A DNA stretch of 64,000 nt. It comes from Pelobates cultripes. Lineage: Eukaryota > Chordata > Amphibia > Anura > Pelobatidae. Location of the stretch: assembly GCA_933207985.1 (NCBI GenBank), contig OW240912.1:108935503-108999502 (forward strand), written 5' to 3'. Within the stretch, counting starts at the first letter, position 1; the number at the start of each line of letters is the position of its first letter. The translations under genes were made by a program, and so were the position numbers. Under the pieces are notes generated by a model, which was not told the DNA's origin, searched no databases, and saw only the letters and a program-made list of their open reading frames with translations. Of this stretch, positions 23,853-35,289 are shown piece after piece.

Positions 23853-23992
23853 TTAAAAGGAACTCTCCAAGCACTATAACCACTACAATACGGACCTCCC
23901 GTAGCTGTAATAGAAGCAGGGAGAGGAGCCATGTGGACCTCAGTTTAAAAGTCAAAGGGGTGGGGATATAGTGCTTGAAGTTTACTTTCAAA
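23853..23992. mobile_element. Short T2-like MITE
   Basis: It begins TTAAAAGGAACTCTCCAAGCACTATAACC and finishes near ATATAGTGCTTGAAGTTTACTTTC, imperfect inverted termini of the TTAAAGG family. It is only about 140 bp, so internally deleted. Confidence 0.5.
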
Positions 23993-24799
23993 TGGAATAT
24001 TAATAGAAAACACAATAGTCCAGATTATTAAAAAAAAAAAATGTATACATAATATAAGTATACTTAAAGTCCATAAAATAAAAATCTTTATGAGTAAATT
24101 TATCTGGCAGAAAAATATTTACTTGTATTTTTCAGTTATTAAAATATATTTGTTGGAATGATTAGAACTTTTTTTTTCTACTCCATGAAGTGTAAACTGA
24201 TAGGATTGTGTACGATTTACATTGTTCAACAAGTTGCATGTTAGTCAGTTTTAGATACGTAATCATACTTGCACACTTTGAAATAGGAGAAATGATTTCA
24301 CTGTGTATTTTATTGCAGATAAAAGATCCTCAAAATTAGTGTGCTCTTTGCAAACCATCCTCTTTCATATACAGGTCTACCACATACAGTATCTTGTAAA
24401 CAGGATTTAAAGGAATAACATGCACTCTCTATTTCCATATATATATAAAATCAACATTAATAATCTTTATTTAGTTACAGCGCTGAAAAGAGACATGGGT
24501 CCATCGGGTTCAGCCTCTCACATTTGTTTTTGCTGTTGATCCAAAAGAAGGCAAAAATCACAGTTTGAAGCACTTTCCAATTTTGCAACAAAGTAGGAAA
24601 AAAATCCTTCTTGACCCCAGAATAGTAGTCAGATTTCTAATTTGATCAAGAAGCTATTACCCCACTAATACAAATACAATATACATGTAATTGGGCATAT
24701 TATTTAGATTTAAAAAAATAAATAAACACATTGCAATAAATATATATTTATATTTCCTAGGCTTTGAAATGCTGTGATAAAACACACAAGTAATGTTAT
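23993..24799. other. Unassigned DNA with a possible LINE/SINE tail
   Basis: A segment at 24470-24660 (CAGCGCTGAAAAG.., then TTGATCCAAAAGAAGGC) reads like a dispersed vertebrate repeat, but its class is not recognised. The rest is AT-rich. Confidence 0.35.
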
Positions 24800-25560
24800 G
24801 GCGCTGAATTTAAAACTATAATCTATACCAATAAGCAGCACTATATATCGTGAAAAAGCTCAATCACCTATGTAAAAACAATGAAAAATTAAAGTGCGCT
24901 GTGCCTTTAAGACTCAAAACAGTGAAAATAATTTGTGCAATATTGTGCAAATAAAGTGATCAAGTGCATCAATGTGCAACTCACTTCAACATATATACAT
25001 ACAAAATGTGCAAAAAATTGTTTCTTTGTGCAACCAATTATGTGCAAAAATACAATACTTAGCTTTTCCCAATTATGGAATGTGCTTTAGAACTTCTGTC
25101 AGCACTCCAATATATGTCTCAAAAAGAGAAAGGAAATATACAATCATAGGGTAGTATGTACATACACAATGATAAAGAAAATGTAAACCAAAACACTCAC
25201 AAGGGTAGAGCAATATAAGTCTGCTCTAAACTTTGTAGGCTTATAGTGCAATAATGTAGACTGGAAACTGTGGTGAAGTTAAATCCTTTATTGCTTCTTT
25301 AAAAATATCGCTACATAAGGCTGGTAAGTCCCACTTATATGGTCTCCTCTTATGGTTAGTGCTGGTATATGCAGCCACACTTACGGCGCCGGCTGTACAG
25401 GGTCTCTGTATGCCGAAAGGACTTCCTAATTCCAAACACTTCCGGGAGGCGAGGCTTAGCGGGCGGTGAGCGTAATGACGTCAGAGCGCAATGACGCGTT
25501 TCGCCGAGGGTTTCGGCTTCCTCAGATCAGCTCCTTTCACACCACAGTCCCAATTTATAA
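24800..25560 (-). mobile_element. Penelope-like element 3' tail, antisense
   Basis: The region has TGTGCAA/AATAAAG-rich DNA, then a CG-rich block, and a hammerhead-like motif with GAAACGCG near its CG-rich end, an arrangement shared with the other PLE tails in this window. No coding sequence remains, so it is a truncated insertion or a solo terminal repeat. Confidence 0.55.
25484..25533 (-). ncRNA. Hammerhead-ribozyme-like motif (PLE-associated)
   Basis: Reading 5' to 3' on the minus strand: stem I strand GAGCTGAT, core CTGAGGA (CUGANGA), one extra A, stem II GCCGA-AACCC-TCGGC, core GAAA, the self-complementary ACGCGT, then C and the stem I partner ATTGCGCTC. Stem I pairs GAGC with GCTC and GAT with ATT around a small internal loop. 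Predicted cleavage follows the GUC, between 25493 and 25492. PLEs are known to carry minimal hammerheads with palindromic stem III that may act as dimers. The extra A before stem II departs from the textbook core; activity is not established. Confidence 0.55.
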
Positions 25561-25719
25561 GTCTTAAAAAGCATTTATATATGCACATTAAGCACATCAT
25601 TTATATCTTGTTCATTATTTGTTCTGCAAGAAAGGGCAGAAGCCTTGAGCAGCTGCCTGCAGGACACTGAAACAAAAATGAATGATGGAAAACAAATTAG
25701 AGGATACCAGATAAGACCA

Positions 25720-25990
25720 TAAGACTTCCTATGGGTTTTTTTTTTTTTAAAAAACGCTGGATGGCCTCATGCAAAACGTGAGGACAATCAACTTTTTTTT
25801 CACACAGTCAAACGGAGTCTAAAACTAACACCTCTAGTGACTGTCTGTTAGTCTTAACCCTGCAAAATAAGCATCGCAGTTTCTCTTTAACTGCAATGTT
25901 TTACATTGCAAAGTAAAGGGGACAGGGACACTGCACCCAGACCACATCAATGAGATGAAGTGGTCTGGGTGCCTATAGTGTCCCTTTAAC
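25720..25990 (+). mobile_element. T2-like MITE, right part
   Basis: It includes the hairpin TGCACCCAGACCACATCA..TGAAGTGGTCTGGGTGCC (25929-25971) and ends CTATAGTGTCCCTTTAA at about 25988, as in other family members. The left terminus is decayed; long T and A runs occur internally. Confidence 0.6.
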
Positions 25991-26860
25991 ATTGACTTAT
26001 ATCCGCACTATATCACCTTCTGTCAATTCCTATCATGCTCAGCCATGTACCATCCTGATCTCGCAAATCTTCCTCAGATGAGTTGAACAACAAGAGATTC
26101 CTATGTTTAACAATTTATTCATTCACTTATTTTTGCTGCTGGATTTGATCAAAGTAATTGTATGGTAAAATTAATGAGAAAGAAACCATGACATTTCTGC
26201 ACTGACTATATACTCACATTATTGCATTGCTACAGTAGAAACATGCAGAATTCAATTTTTCTTAACATCATTCTTTCATGTTACTTAATCTGAATGCCCA
26301 TAGCTCTGTTTTAAGGTAATGACATTTGCTGGCAAAGATTCCATGTAGCTTAAGAAGATTAGAACATTCAACAAGCATTTGAAGAAATTCATTAAATTTC
26401 TATTCGCCGTTTTTTGATCTGCCTAGTCGGATGTAGACATATATGATACAAATTCTGGGAATAAAAATCTCAGTGTTTGCGATGTGATAAATTACTACAT
26501 ATTCATCTAACATTTGATTGTTTTGATAAGATATTTATTCTATGAGTGATTTGTCTTTCTAGTAAGATAAAAAATCATGAATAGGTTATATGTTTTTCCA
26601 GTTTAGCTGGTTGAATTTTGTAAGCTAGTTCTTAAATAACCTTAGACTGCTATTAGTAAATTCATTTTACAGTGTTCTATTTATGTCTCCTGCCTTCAAA
26701 TCACAGTTAGACTTCCTTACTAGTAAGTGTCCCTGGACAATAATGATTTATACCACAACCTCAATAATATCAGAGTAGCACAAACCAAGAGATTCATGCC
26801 AGCTTGGACGTTGCTGGAAACTAGGAACATGTTTAGATAAGTCCTGCAGATGAAGTGAGA
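25991..26860. other. Unassigned AT-rich DNA
   Basis: No gene or repeat boundary was recognised. Confidence 0.45.
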
Positions 26861-27084
26861 ACCTAGACCTGTTTGACCGCTACTACAACTGCAGACCAAA
26901 TGAGAGGGGCTACATGAAATGTATGTGAGAACTATAGCTGAATAAGATAAAACTCCCCTTTTTGTTGTCTCATTGAACATTACTTCAAATAGTTGTGGGG
27001 TTGCCTTCTTTTGGGTCAACACTGTTGAAAGATATGTTTTAAAGGTTTAACTCGATGAACCCGAGTCTTTTTCAACATTAAGAC
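26861..27084 (+). repeat. LINE 3'-tail fragment (CR1/L2-like phrase)
   Basis: The sequence contains GAACCTAGACCTG and GGTTTAACTCGATGAACC followed by GAGTCTTTTTCAAC, a phrase common in the 3' region of amphibian CR1/L2-type LINEs. Part of it (26955-27080) resembles 36975-37112 on the other side of the nested cluster. Confidence 0.45.
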
Positions 27085-27120
27085 AGATGGTCATTGAAAA
27101 GCTAGCCGTTCTTACCAACT

Positions 27121-27456
27121 TTGATCATTGAAAAGCTAGCAGTTCTTGACCACTGGACAAGACTGACAAAGATCCCTGTACTTAATGAGGCACTACCTAC
27201 AATCTTAACCAAAACCATCACAGAGAACAAGTTCACATATGCCACAACATTAGTGGTCCTCCAACAATTTGACTATAAGGTCAGGCTGAAAAGAGAAATA
27301 ATGTGCTTCATGGAGGATAAGACTAGAAGCCAAGATAAAGGCAAGGAAGTAAATACGCTAGGTCACCTTCCCAAAGGTGGAAAGATCATGGATAGAACCT
27401 GGCTTCTGAAGAAATACAGGAATATGAGAGGCTCCAAACATCTAACCAAAGGCTGA
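27121..27456 (+). pseudogene. R2/R4-like LINE ORF, N-terminal block
   Basis: A 111-residue open stretch contains NKFTYATTLVVLQQFDYKV, matching the N-terminal region of R4-type ORFs upstream of RT, and later KIMDRTWLLKKYRNM. Immediately upstream, GTTCTT-containing 22-bp units at about 27091 and 27124 are a short tandem duplication. The frame stops just before the Tc1 insertion and continues in meaning after 29277. Confidence 0.6.
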
Positions 27457-27779
27457 CAGCACCATACCGAGCAGCAACAGTTGTAATCAAAATTATTCAA
27501 CCCCCACTGAAAATTAGATTTATTGTCAACATTTACAGACTTTCAGCTGTTTGCAATGAGCTAAGCAATTGAAATAGTGTAACACAACAAATGCTTCAAG
27601 TGGCTTCCCCAAGTTCAGCTGACAATGCAACTTATAAGGGCTTCCCCGTCTCTGGTCTCCAAATTATTCAACCCTTTCAATCCAAGCATCTGTAGTACTT
27701 AGTAGAGCACCCTTTTGTTGTTATGACCTGCCAAAAACAAGATTCAACGTTTTGTTAACGTTTCTGAGGAATCTTAGCC

Positions 27780-28663
27780 CATTGTTCATGAACAATGGCC
27801 TGCAGTTCAGTAATATTCTTGGGTTTGCCTGATGCAACCACCCCTTTCAAACCTCACCAGAGATTTTCTATGAGGTTCAAGACTGATGGCCACTGTAGAA
27901 TTTTCCATGACTTCTTCTGCAACCAAGTCTTGGTGGAATTTGAGGTATGCTTGGGATCATTGTCTTGGTGGAAGGTCTAATTATGCCCAAGCTTCAGCTT
28001 TTACACAGATGGCATGATGTTTTCTGATGTTTCAATTAATCCATTTTGCTTTCCACACGCCAGAGGATGCAAAGCAGCCCGAGAGAATCACTGAGCCATC
28101 ACCGTGCTTAGTTGTAGGTGGAGTGTTCTTTTCAGCATATGCTTCATTCTTCTTCCTCCAGGCATACTTCTAATCCATTAGATCGAAAAATTCCAGTTTT
28201 GTTTCATCGCTCCACAAACCAGAATCCCAAAAGTTCTGTGTCTTATTGATATGATATTGAGCATATTGTAGCCGACTTTTCTTGTGCTTTTGGGTCAGTA
28301 GTGTTGTACGTCTTGGAGTTCTGGCATGGAAACCTTCTGCATTTAGTATGGACCTTACTGTGCTCACTGAAAACTCAGTGCCTGTTGTCACCAAGTCTTG
28401 CTGCAGGTCTTTTGCAGTTACTCAAGGGTTTTTCACAACCTGCCTTCTCAGAAATTTGGTTGTAGCCATTGCTGGTTTCTGTTTTTTGCCCCGTCTAGGT
28501 AGTGTTATGACGGTTTCTTCAACTTGAAACTTGCAAACAATGTTTCCAATGTTGTCTTTAGGAACATTCAGTGCCTTCGCTATCTTTTTGTATCCTGTTT
28601 CTTGTTTTTGAAGGACTATTATCTCTTCTCTTAACTTTGTGGACCATTCTTTTGGCTCATTTT
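27780..28663 (-). pseudogene. Tc1 transposase pseudogene
   Basis: The minus-strand coding region begins near ATGAGCCAAAAGAATGG (28663). The clearest stretch (28394-28170) shows the linker KHKKSRLQYAQYH and the first catalytic box LWSDETKLEFF. The later part, toward 27780, retains an HGDGSV-like segment and a degraded C-terminus across frameshifts. The N-terminal paired-type DNA-binding domain is broken by several stops. The intact enzyme would cut at the terminal repeats and insert at TA; this one cannot. Confidence 0.75.
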
Positions 28664-28922
28664 TAACATGCGGTCAAATGTGACACTCAACAAACCCATA
28701 GCCAGTTCAGGTATTTCAAATGTGTAGCTCAAGCACACCTGGAGCAAGTAATGAAGTCCTTGATTAGCTGCATCAGGTGTGCTTGAGACAATACCTGTGT
28801 TGCATATTAGTGCTGTTGTGCGGGATTCTATTCAGGGACTTAAAAATTTTGAGACTGGAAAAGTCATTACAAGTTGCATTTTCAGTTGAATTTGGGAAAA
28901 CCACTTGAAGCATTTGTTGTGT

Positions 28923-29128
28923 ACTTGTGGGTGAATACCATCAGGCCCCAGAGCTTTATTTACATTAATTTTCTTTAACTGCTGTAGCACCTTGTCTCAA
29001 GTCATCCAATCACAAGTTATCTGCAAGTTTTTGCAGCAATCATTTACATATCTCTTGCCATAGGATCCTCAATATATACTGAAGAAAAATAGTTATTTAA
29101 AATGTCTGCCTTTTCCTGTGTTGAGCTA
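28923..29128 (-). mobile_element. CR1/L2-like LINE reverse transcriptase fragment
   Basis: On the minus strand the translation contains STQEKADILNNYFSSVY, then a VNKALGPDGIHP-type phrase at 28960-28925, corresponding to the first RT block (NKAPGPDGI) of CR1/L2 LINEs. It splits the right Tc1 terminal repeat between TTGTTGTGT and TATTTCAATTGC, so it arrived after the Tc1 element. Confidence 0.6.
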
Positions 29129-29276
29129 TTTCAATTGCTTTTGTTTGATTTATTCATTGCAAACAGCTGAAAGTCTGTAAATTGTGACAATAAACTGTTG
29201 CAAACAGATTAAAGTATGTAAATTTTGACAGTAAATTAATGGGGGATGAATAATGAATACAATTTGATTACAACTG

Positions 29277-29600
29277 TACACCAGTGAAGTAGAGAATAAA
29301 TGACTTGTTTACCAAAGAACCATTCAAGGTGTGCACAAAGCTGTAGGGTAACAGTACATCCACCAAGTTTTATTGAACAGTACTGGAAGACCATCTGGGA
29401 GAAAAGCATCACATAACCCCAAGGCATAGTGGATACTAGACCTGAAACAGACTACCGCTGCATGCTCCCAGAACAGAAACCAATCACAATCACTTTAAAA
29501 AAACATCCAACAACGAATAGCCCAAATTAAGAGTTTGTCAGCACCAGGATCTGAAATGATCCACTAGATGAAAAAACTAACATCCCTGGAAAGATCTTGT
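29277..29600 (+). pseudogene. R2/R4-like LINE ORF, pre-RT block
   Basis: Shifting frames show FIEQYWKTIWEKSITHNP-like sequence, DYRCMLPEQKPITITLK and finally APGSEMIH..MKKLTSLE, equivalent to the APGPDMI..WLKKLT start of RT. It stops abruptly at the Ngaro-like insertion. By comparison with the family, about 50 codons that should follow are absent on the other side. Confidence 0.65.
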
Positions 29601-30106
29601 ATGTACGTAGTGGGGAATTGCGATGCAGCCTATAACAAAACTAACCCCATTCAACCCCCCAATAATGACAGACCACTTAGTATGGATGAACAGGCCACAG
29701 CATTTATTATCACAAACTAAATTACTGCATAACACATCCATAACTTTATTTATTAAATCTCTTCTTTTTCTGTAACCAAAACGTTAGACATAAATAAGCA
29801 TAAGTTAACATATATACATATATAACTCCCACACATAGTGTTATACAGTGACCCAACCGTCCTTGCCAATAAACATACAGTGGTTCCTAATCACCACTTC
29901 CTCTCACCTCCCCCCTCGTCATAAAATCATATCTTTCCAATGCCCGCCATCAGCCGACCTTATCCACGCTCGATGGGCACGACACCTCAGGCAACCTAAT
30001 GTTAACCTTTTGAAGCAGGGGAGGTTGAGACCTTAAAAACTTGTTCATCTCATTCCATATACTTAAACGTAACCCCTCAAACTCAATTGGCAAGGACATA
30101 CCCCCG
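29601..30106 (-). repeat. Ngaro-like repeat B2
   Basis: The 3'-terminal repeat on the minus strand, 506 bp, adjoining the interrupted R2/R4-like LINE at 29600. It is nearly identical to B1. Confidence 0.85.
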
Positions 30107-30145
30107 GCTAGCTGTGACTAAATATACCAATAGGGTGGGCGGGAG

Positions 30146-30317
30146 GGAAGCTGTTTGCTGGCCCGAATCCCAAGTGGCACTGAGGTAAGACCTCCCCCAC
30201 ACTAACTTACACAGAACATAATCCCACCCACACACTCTTTCCCATCCAATCCCATGCATCTATCCCCACACTCCTACATGTGCCCTTGTCCGCTTAGCTG
30301 CGCTATCTCCCCAGGGC
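30146..30317 (-). repeat. Ngaro-like repeat A2
   Basis: Second copy of A, identical to 35290-35461. It is sandwiched between B1 and B2, with a 39-bp unique spacer (30107-30145) before B2. Confidence 0.85.
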
Positions 30318-30322
30318 CTTGT

Positions 30323-30827
30323 ATGTACGTAGTGGGGAATTGCGATGCAGCCTATAACAAAACTAACCCCATTCAACCCCCCAATAATGACAGACCACTT
30401 AGTATGGATGAACAGGCCACAGCATTTATTATCACAAACTAAATTACTGCATAACACATCCATAACTTTATTTATTAAATCTCTTCTTTTTCTGTAACCA
30501 AAACGTTAGACATAAATAAGCATAAATTAACATATATACATATATAACTCCACACATAGTGTTATACAGTGACCCAACCGTCCTTGCCAATAAACATACA
30601 GTGGTTCCTAATCACCACTTCCTCTCACCTCCCCCCTCGTCATAAAATCATATCTTTCCAATGCCCGCCATCAGCCGACCTTATCCACGCTCGATGGGCA
30701 CGACACCTCAGGCAACCTAATGTTAACCTTTTGAAGCAGGGGAGGTTGAGACCTTAAAAACTTGTTCATCTCATTCCATATACTTAAACGTAACCCCTCA
30801 AACTCAATTGGCAAGGACATACCCCCG
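30323..30827 (-). repeat. Ngaro-like repeat B1
   Basis: This 505-bp segment matches B2 (29601-30106) with one A/G substitution and one 1-bp indel. It follows the coding body on the minus strand and abuts A2 through ACAAG. Confidence 0.85.
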
Positions 30828-31579
30828 CCACAACCACGCTGTTTTACACCTAAAATCAGCGGGGGACCCCACCACAACCAGCCATGGCCTGTTCCACCAC
30901 TGCTAGCAGTGCCAGATCAACATAGAATAAGTACTGCACCAGGAAATTAAATGACCATTCGTGATCAATCCAATAACACAACATAGCGCAAAATATATAC
31001 ATACATATATACACATACATATACATAATGTTAGACTCCTTATGTAGCGTAAAACTCACAGGATTTAAAGCCGTCCCAGGCTCTATATAATGTGCAGGAG
31101 GGTGCCTAAAAAGGCTAAACGATATCCTTGAGGAGAGCAGCACAGGATACAAAGTGCAGACTCCAAAATTTATTGCACAAATAAACAATTAAAACAGGGA
31201 CAATATGCAGTGTATAAATAGTAAAATATACTAGGCACAAAGCCTAAATAAAACACTGCAGAGGAAACAAGAAAAAATACCAGATACAATCCTTTGATAT
31301 AGCAGCAATCGCGTTTCATCTCCAGCCAGAGTCGTCCTCAGTGCACCATCAACATAGGCCTCATCCGACCTCCAGCAAGCGTACCCATCCCCTCGAGATA
31401 ACTAGGCCACATCCGGCCACACCCCAAGGTGAACTGGAATCCCCCAAGCCAAAACAAGAAACCCACCTCGACCGATTCCCGACTGCAGCGCACCAGGGCA
31501 CTCACATTGCTGAGCGCACTGCCAACAGGAACAGGTGATAGCCTCAGCCCGGCCCCCTGAGAACCTCTGGTAAGAAACA
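30828..31579 (-). other. Ngaro-like 3' non-coding body
   Basis: Between the SGNH-like remnant and repeat B1 lies non-coding DNA with CAATAAATTTTGGAGTCTGC-like sequence on the minus strand (near 31170), resembling a LINE/PLE tail. It may be a small insertion or part of the element's 3' UTR. Confidence 0.4.
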
Positions 31580-31970
31580 GAATGTGTAACATGTCCAGAT
31601 TCCAGAGCACCCTCAGATTGAAGAGCACCCCATACAACACCGAACCCATATCAATCCACCCAGAGATGACAAAACCCCTGGTACGTCCAAGAGGCGGGAC
31701 AGCCGACCCCGTACGAGGAGGACCACACCCCCACCATGTAACTGGTGCCAGACCACTGAACCTCCCTTTCCAGGGGGGGGGCAGGGGGGCCGTAACCACG
31801 GTGAGAAATCCATTCGGAGACCAGCAGGGTGAACCTGAAGGAACCACCACCCTGACTCCCAAAATTCGAGCCCCTGAACCATTGGCGCAGGCACGCCAAG
31901 CCTGGCAGCGACCGTAGCCATCCCAAACCAGAATAAATGCCCCTCGAACACCCCACCAACTTTCCGGCAA
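31580..31970 (-). pseudogene. SGNH-hydrolase-like ORF remnant
   Basis: FILVWDGYGRCQAWRACA near 31937 resembles the VWSDMVxRxxWRGAR block, and DVPGVLSSLGGLIW near 31690 resembles the C-terminal DGVHLSxxGxD block that carries the catalytic Asp-His pair. Amphibian Ngaro elements are known to carry such a lipase/esterase-fold ORF downstream of the recombinase. Here several frameshifts break it and the DGVH residues are lost. Confidence 0.45.
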
Positions 31971-32199
31971 TTGATGGAAACCTGCAGTGCCTCCGATCAG
32001 AACGGAATTTGTCAGGCCATCCTGGGAACCCGTTACACCGTGTTAGGAGCCCAACCATCACCCCGTGCATTCCATCTACCTTAGGAGAAAGCGGAAAAGC
32101 CAGGGCACGTGGACCCCTAAACATCCAAGAATCGCACAGATTCCATCGACGCATCAGCCACACCGCCACTGACTTACCCGTCCCAACGACAACAGCAGT

Positions 32200-32490
32200 C
32201 GAGCGGCGAAACCTGAAATAAGTCCGTCCACCAAAACACCCCACCACTTGCCGACAACTGTAACCTGAACAGGAAGCCGAGCCCTGCCAATCACAGAAAT
32301 CACCCCTAGCGCCCTCAACAGACGGTACCAAACATGTAGATGAGCAGTCCACTCCCGGAACCTACAAGGAAACGTCCCCATCCGTCCCGATCACTCCCAC
32401 CATACTGGAGTGGGCCCCACGCCGCCTCATAGGGCGACCCACGGACCAGCTTCATCAGACCGTTGGACCAGGCGACCACCTCCACTGCCC
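32200..32490 (-). pseudogene. Ngaro-like tyrosine recombinase N-terminal remnant
   Basis: Immediately after the ADALS boundary, frames include LMKLVRGS and AHLHVWYRLLRALGVISVIG, resembling the N-terminal SAM-like DNA-binding domain of Ngaro recombinases. The catalytic R-H-R-Y half is not found before the SGNH-like region, so most of the enzyme is deleted. Assignment depends on position as much as sequence. Confidence 0.4.
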
Positions 32491-32540
32491 TAACATCGAC
32501 CCCGTGACACCTCTGACCGAAGTATGCCCAATAATGACCA

Positions 32541-33224
32541 AGACAGAGCGTCGGCCACCACATCGGGAATACCCGGACACAAAAAACCTAAGACCAGCCG
32601 CCCTAGATTCAAACAGCGCCAAGCCAGGCGCTGCCACCAGAGTAACCCTGGGGTAAAGTGTTCTGTTACATGACAAGACAGCCCGCACTGCCCCACGATG
32701 GTCCCAAAGGAAAACCCCACCTACCTGTTCTAGAGCCGGGCACCCCATGCCTACCATGCCACCAGAAAGGGGAAGCTCCAAGAACCCCAAAGCCCGCCAG
32801 AAAACCGATCCTTGCCAGTGTAATGGGCAAGAGTCAGCACACCATTGAGAGCCCAAATTGGCCCAAAACCGCCCAAAACCTACGGATATAGCCTGGGCCA
32901 CGGAACTCCGAAACTCAAAACTACCCCAGGAAAACACTGTAGCAGCAGAGTGCGGACATGCTGCACCGACGGCCCTACGCATAAATGACATCGGGAGCAA
33001 CCTACATGAAGGCACAGAACCACCCAATCCTGACCGTCGGGAACACAACCTGGAAACAATAAACCCGACGGGCATACCGGCAGCAGCCGTAAAACTGACT
33101 CCACAGCCACCTTTGTCAGCAAGGCCCTGCAACCCCACCCATGCAGCCCGCTGCGCCGAGCCATCATCCCAAACCTAGCCCCTGGAAGGAAACGACAACC
33201 TGGAAGGAAACGACAACTGAGCAA
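32541..33224 (-). pseudogene. Ngaro-like reverse transcriptase-RNase H remnant
   Basis: ALLTKVAVESVLRLLPV near 33125 corresponds to the catalytic block in which KVDVESAFRLLPV is expected, so the first catalytic aspartate is now alanine. LCLHVGCS then joins directly to LCVGPSVQHVRTLLLQCF. The segment between, which should contain the YLDD box, is deleted. RNase H traces follow, ending PGIPDVVADALSW at 32573-32541, the usual ADALSR boundary. Both enzymatic activities would be lost. Confidence 0.65.
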
Positions 33225-33419
33225 ATAAGTAATCTGGAGATACTAACCCTGCTCCTCCTCCTTGGGCACCACAGCGAACTCCAGGGGTACCCTAAACGAC
33301 TGGGAAGTAAACTTATAAGCGTGCTTGGTAAACTGGACCCACATCACCTGATGGAGCTCCCACATAAACTGAGGGTCCCCATCCCGACCGATTGCAGAGA
33401 GGAAGGAAAAACACGCTAT

Positions 33420-35241
33420 GCTGAGGGGCTAGGTGAGCCCCAAAGAAAACCAGCGGCAAAACCCATCCGGCCCCAGGCCAAGAAGGGTCGCACTGCCAAC
33501 CGTTGACGAATGTGCAAAACGTACCTCCACCAACCCAGCACAGGGACGATACGCGTCCCGAGAGTGTCCTGACCGCTGAACCCGCAGTGCCGACTTGGGG
33601 AGCCCTGTCCGATATGCGCCCTGGGGTGCATCCGACCACAGCATGCTCCCCACGACCCTCCCCGAGCCCCTAATGTCCCCCTTAGTCAAGGGACCCCCGT
33701 GGCAGGAGGGAACATCCTTCAATAAAAAACCCCATTCTCCATCTGCTCCCTAGCGTTACGCGCAAGCCAAGCGGGCCACATGAGCTCAGCAGCCCATAGT
33801 CACGTGAACCTGGGAGGCATCGCCGGCGCTATCAGCTGCGCCAGATGCTGCGGGAAAGCCCACCTAAATGTATGATACATACTGAAAAAGGAAAGGGGGT
33901 ACCTAAATTTTGTTTTATTGTGGATTCCCCATATATTTTTAATTTTTTAAATTTTTTTTATATATTTAATTCTTCCCCTTGTACTTGACGTTGGATTCCT
34001 TTATTTTTTTGTCCAATAGGTAATTTACCTTGTATTTCTGTCCTGTAATTTTTTATTTTTTTTTTAGGAAGAAAGGAAGAAATAACATACGCACGCGAAG
34101 CGCTAAAAGAAGGGAAATGTACTCCCCGGACGCAGCCTGGCACTCCAAGCCCGGCAATGCGCTCACAGAAGGATGAGGCAAAGAAACAGCAGTTCCAGCA
34201 TCCACAGAAGACATCAGCTGTGATCCAGGCGCCACCTGCTGGACAGATCCATGAACTGCAGCAGCATGCTGAGAAGAAGCAGCAGAGAAGATGAGCCCCC
34301 GCCCCAGAGGAGATGGCCGAGGTAAGTGACCTGGGGGGAGTTGGGGGGTCAGGCAAGGTAGAGGGGCAAGGTAGAGGGGGGGGGAGAAGAGAAAAACAGG
34401 AAATAGGAGGGGGGACCAGGGGGCCCAGGCAAGGGAAAGCTGGGCCCCCTGGAAGAAAATAGTAAAGCCATCCAGATAGGGAGGGAGGGAGGGAGGGAGG
34501 GAAGGGAGACAGAGCCCTGGGAGCCTTCCTCACTGGCAGAGGAGGCTCCCGACGGGCAAGGGGACCCCCCCAGCGGCCCATGAGGCCCCACTCACCTCCC
34601 CGCCGGCCGCGGGGGACCTGGACAGTTGCCGGGCGGCCACCTGCCGCCCGGATCGCGGGATCCGCCGCCCACCGCCCCCGGCCCGCAATCCAGCACAGGC
34701 GGCCGGGCGGATGGTGTGGAGGGGGGGGAGAGAGGAGGAGGCCGCGCGGCAGTTGCAGGCCGCATCCCCGGCCTGGCAGTAGTGGGCGGCCCAGTCAGTA
34801 GCAGGCTGGGCGGCCATGGGGGTAGCAGGCCGGGCGGCAGTGGCAGGCCTCGTGTCTGAAGGCCGTGCCACCCGCGCGGCCCCAGTAGGCCTCAGATCCC
34901 GGCCCCCCCAGTAGTAGGCCGCGTGCCTGCAGCCCCAGACACGCGGCCCCCGCGCCCAGGCTCCTGCTCCTCACCGGGCCCGGGGAGTAGGATCCAGGGA
35001 CAGCCTGGCAGGCGGGTGGGAATGCCTGCCAGTGCGGGTGCGGCCCCCAGGGGCAGGGACCGCATGGGAGGCAGCAGGGGAGACCGCAGGGGGTGCTCCA
35101 GGGGGAGGGTAGGCCACGGGGGGGTGCCCACACCGGCAGCCATACCTCCAGTAATGCTGGTAAATTGCCTCCACAGGTGCCGGCCACCATCCACGCTGCA
35201 GCAGCCCTGAGGGACGACAGGATCGCCTCGACATCCATCAC
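33420..35241 (-). pseudogene. Ngaro-like gag remnant
   Basis: A frame opens at 35241 with MMDVEAILSSLRAAA, just inside repeat A1, and continues as proline/alanine/arginine-rich low complexity in several frames. Two gag-like boxes follow: SGEYISLLLALR at about 34127-34095, resembling the GEY-x-D-x-x-x-LL box, and WWRYVLHIRQRLAVRP at about 33532-33487, resembling the WLRYDEQFRQRxAVRP box of frog Ngaro gag. Frameshifts and T-runs separate them. Gag would package the RNA; this copy cannot encode it intact. Confidence 0.6.
34480..34502 (-). repeat. (GGGA)n tract
   Basis: Five or more GGGA units on the plus strand form a potential G-quadruplex inside the gag region. Confidence 0.7.
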
Positions 35242-35289
35242 CTCAAGCTGTGAAGACTAAAGGCCCAGGCAAACAGGAGCTGGAGGACA

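Larger units (their letters stand above)
27478..29276 (-). mobile_element. Tc1/mariner element with long terminal repeats
   Basis: The left end CAGTTGTAATCAAAATTATTC and right end GATTACAACTG form inverted repeats of roughly 130-200 bp. TA follows the right end (29277-29278); the left TA is mutated. After removal of a LINE fragment of about 206 bp inside the right repeat, the length is near 1.6 kb, typical for Tc1. The transposase lies on the minus strand and is inactivated. Confidence 0.8.

Noticed and set aside
29601..30827. Tandem duplication of a simple 722-bp repeat
   Set aside because: The second unit is interrupted by the 4.46-kb body and its missing part reappears at 35290-35461. The split-repeat layout explains all pieces; a plain tandem duplication does not.
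31338..35241. GC-rich host gene or CpG island with long overlapping open frames
   Set aside because: The frames switch between phases while matching Ngaro-type gag, RT and RNase H motifs, so they are remnants of the retroelement; the rest are GC-driven.
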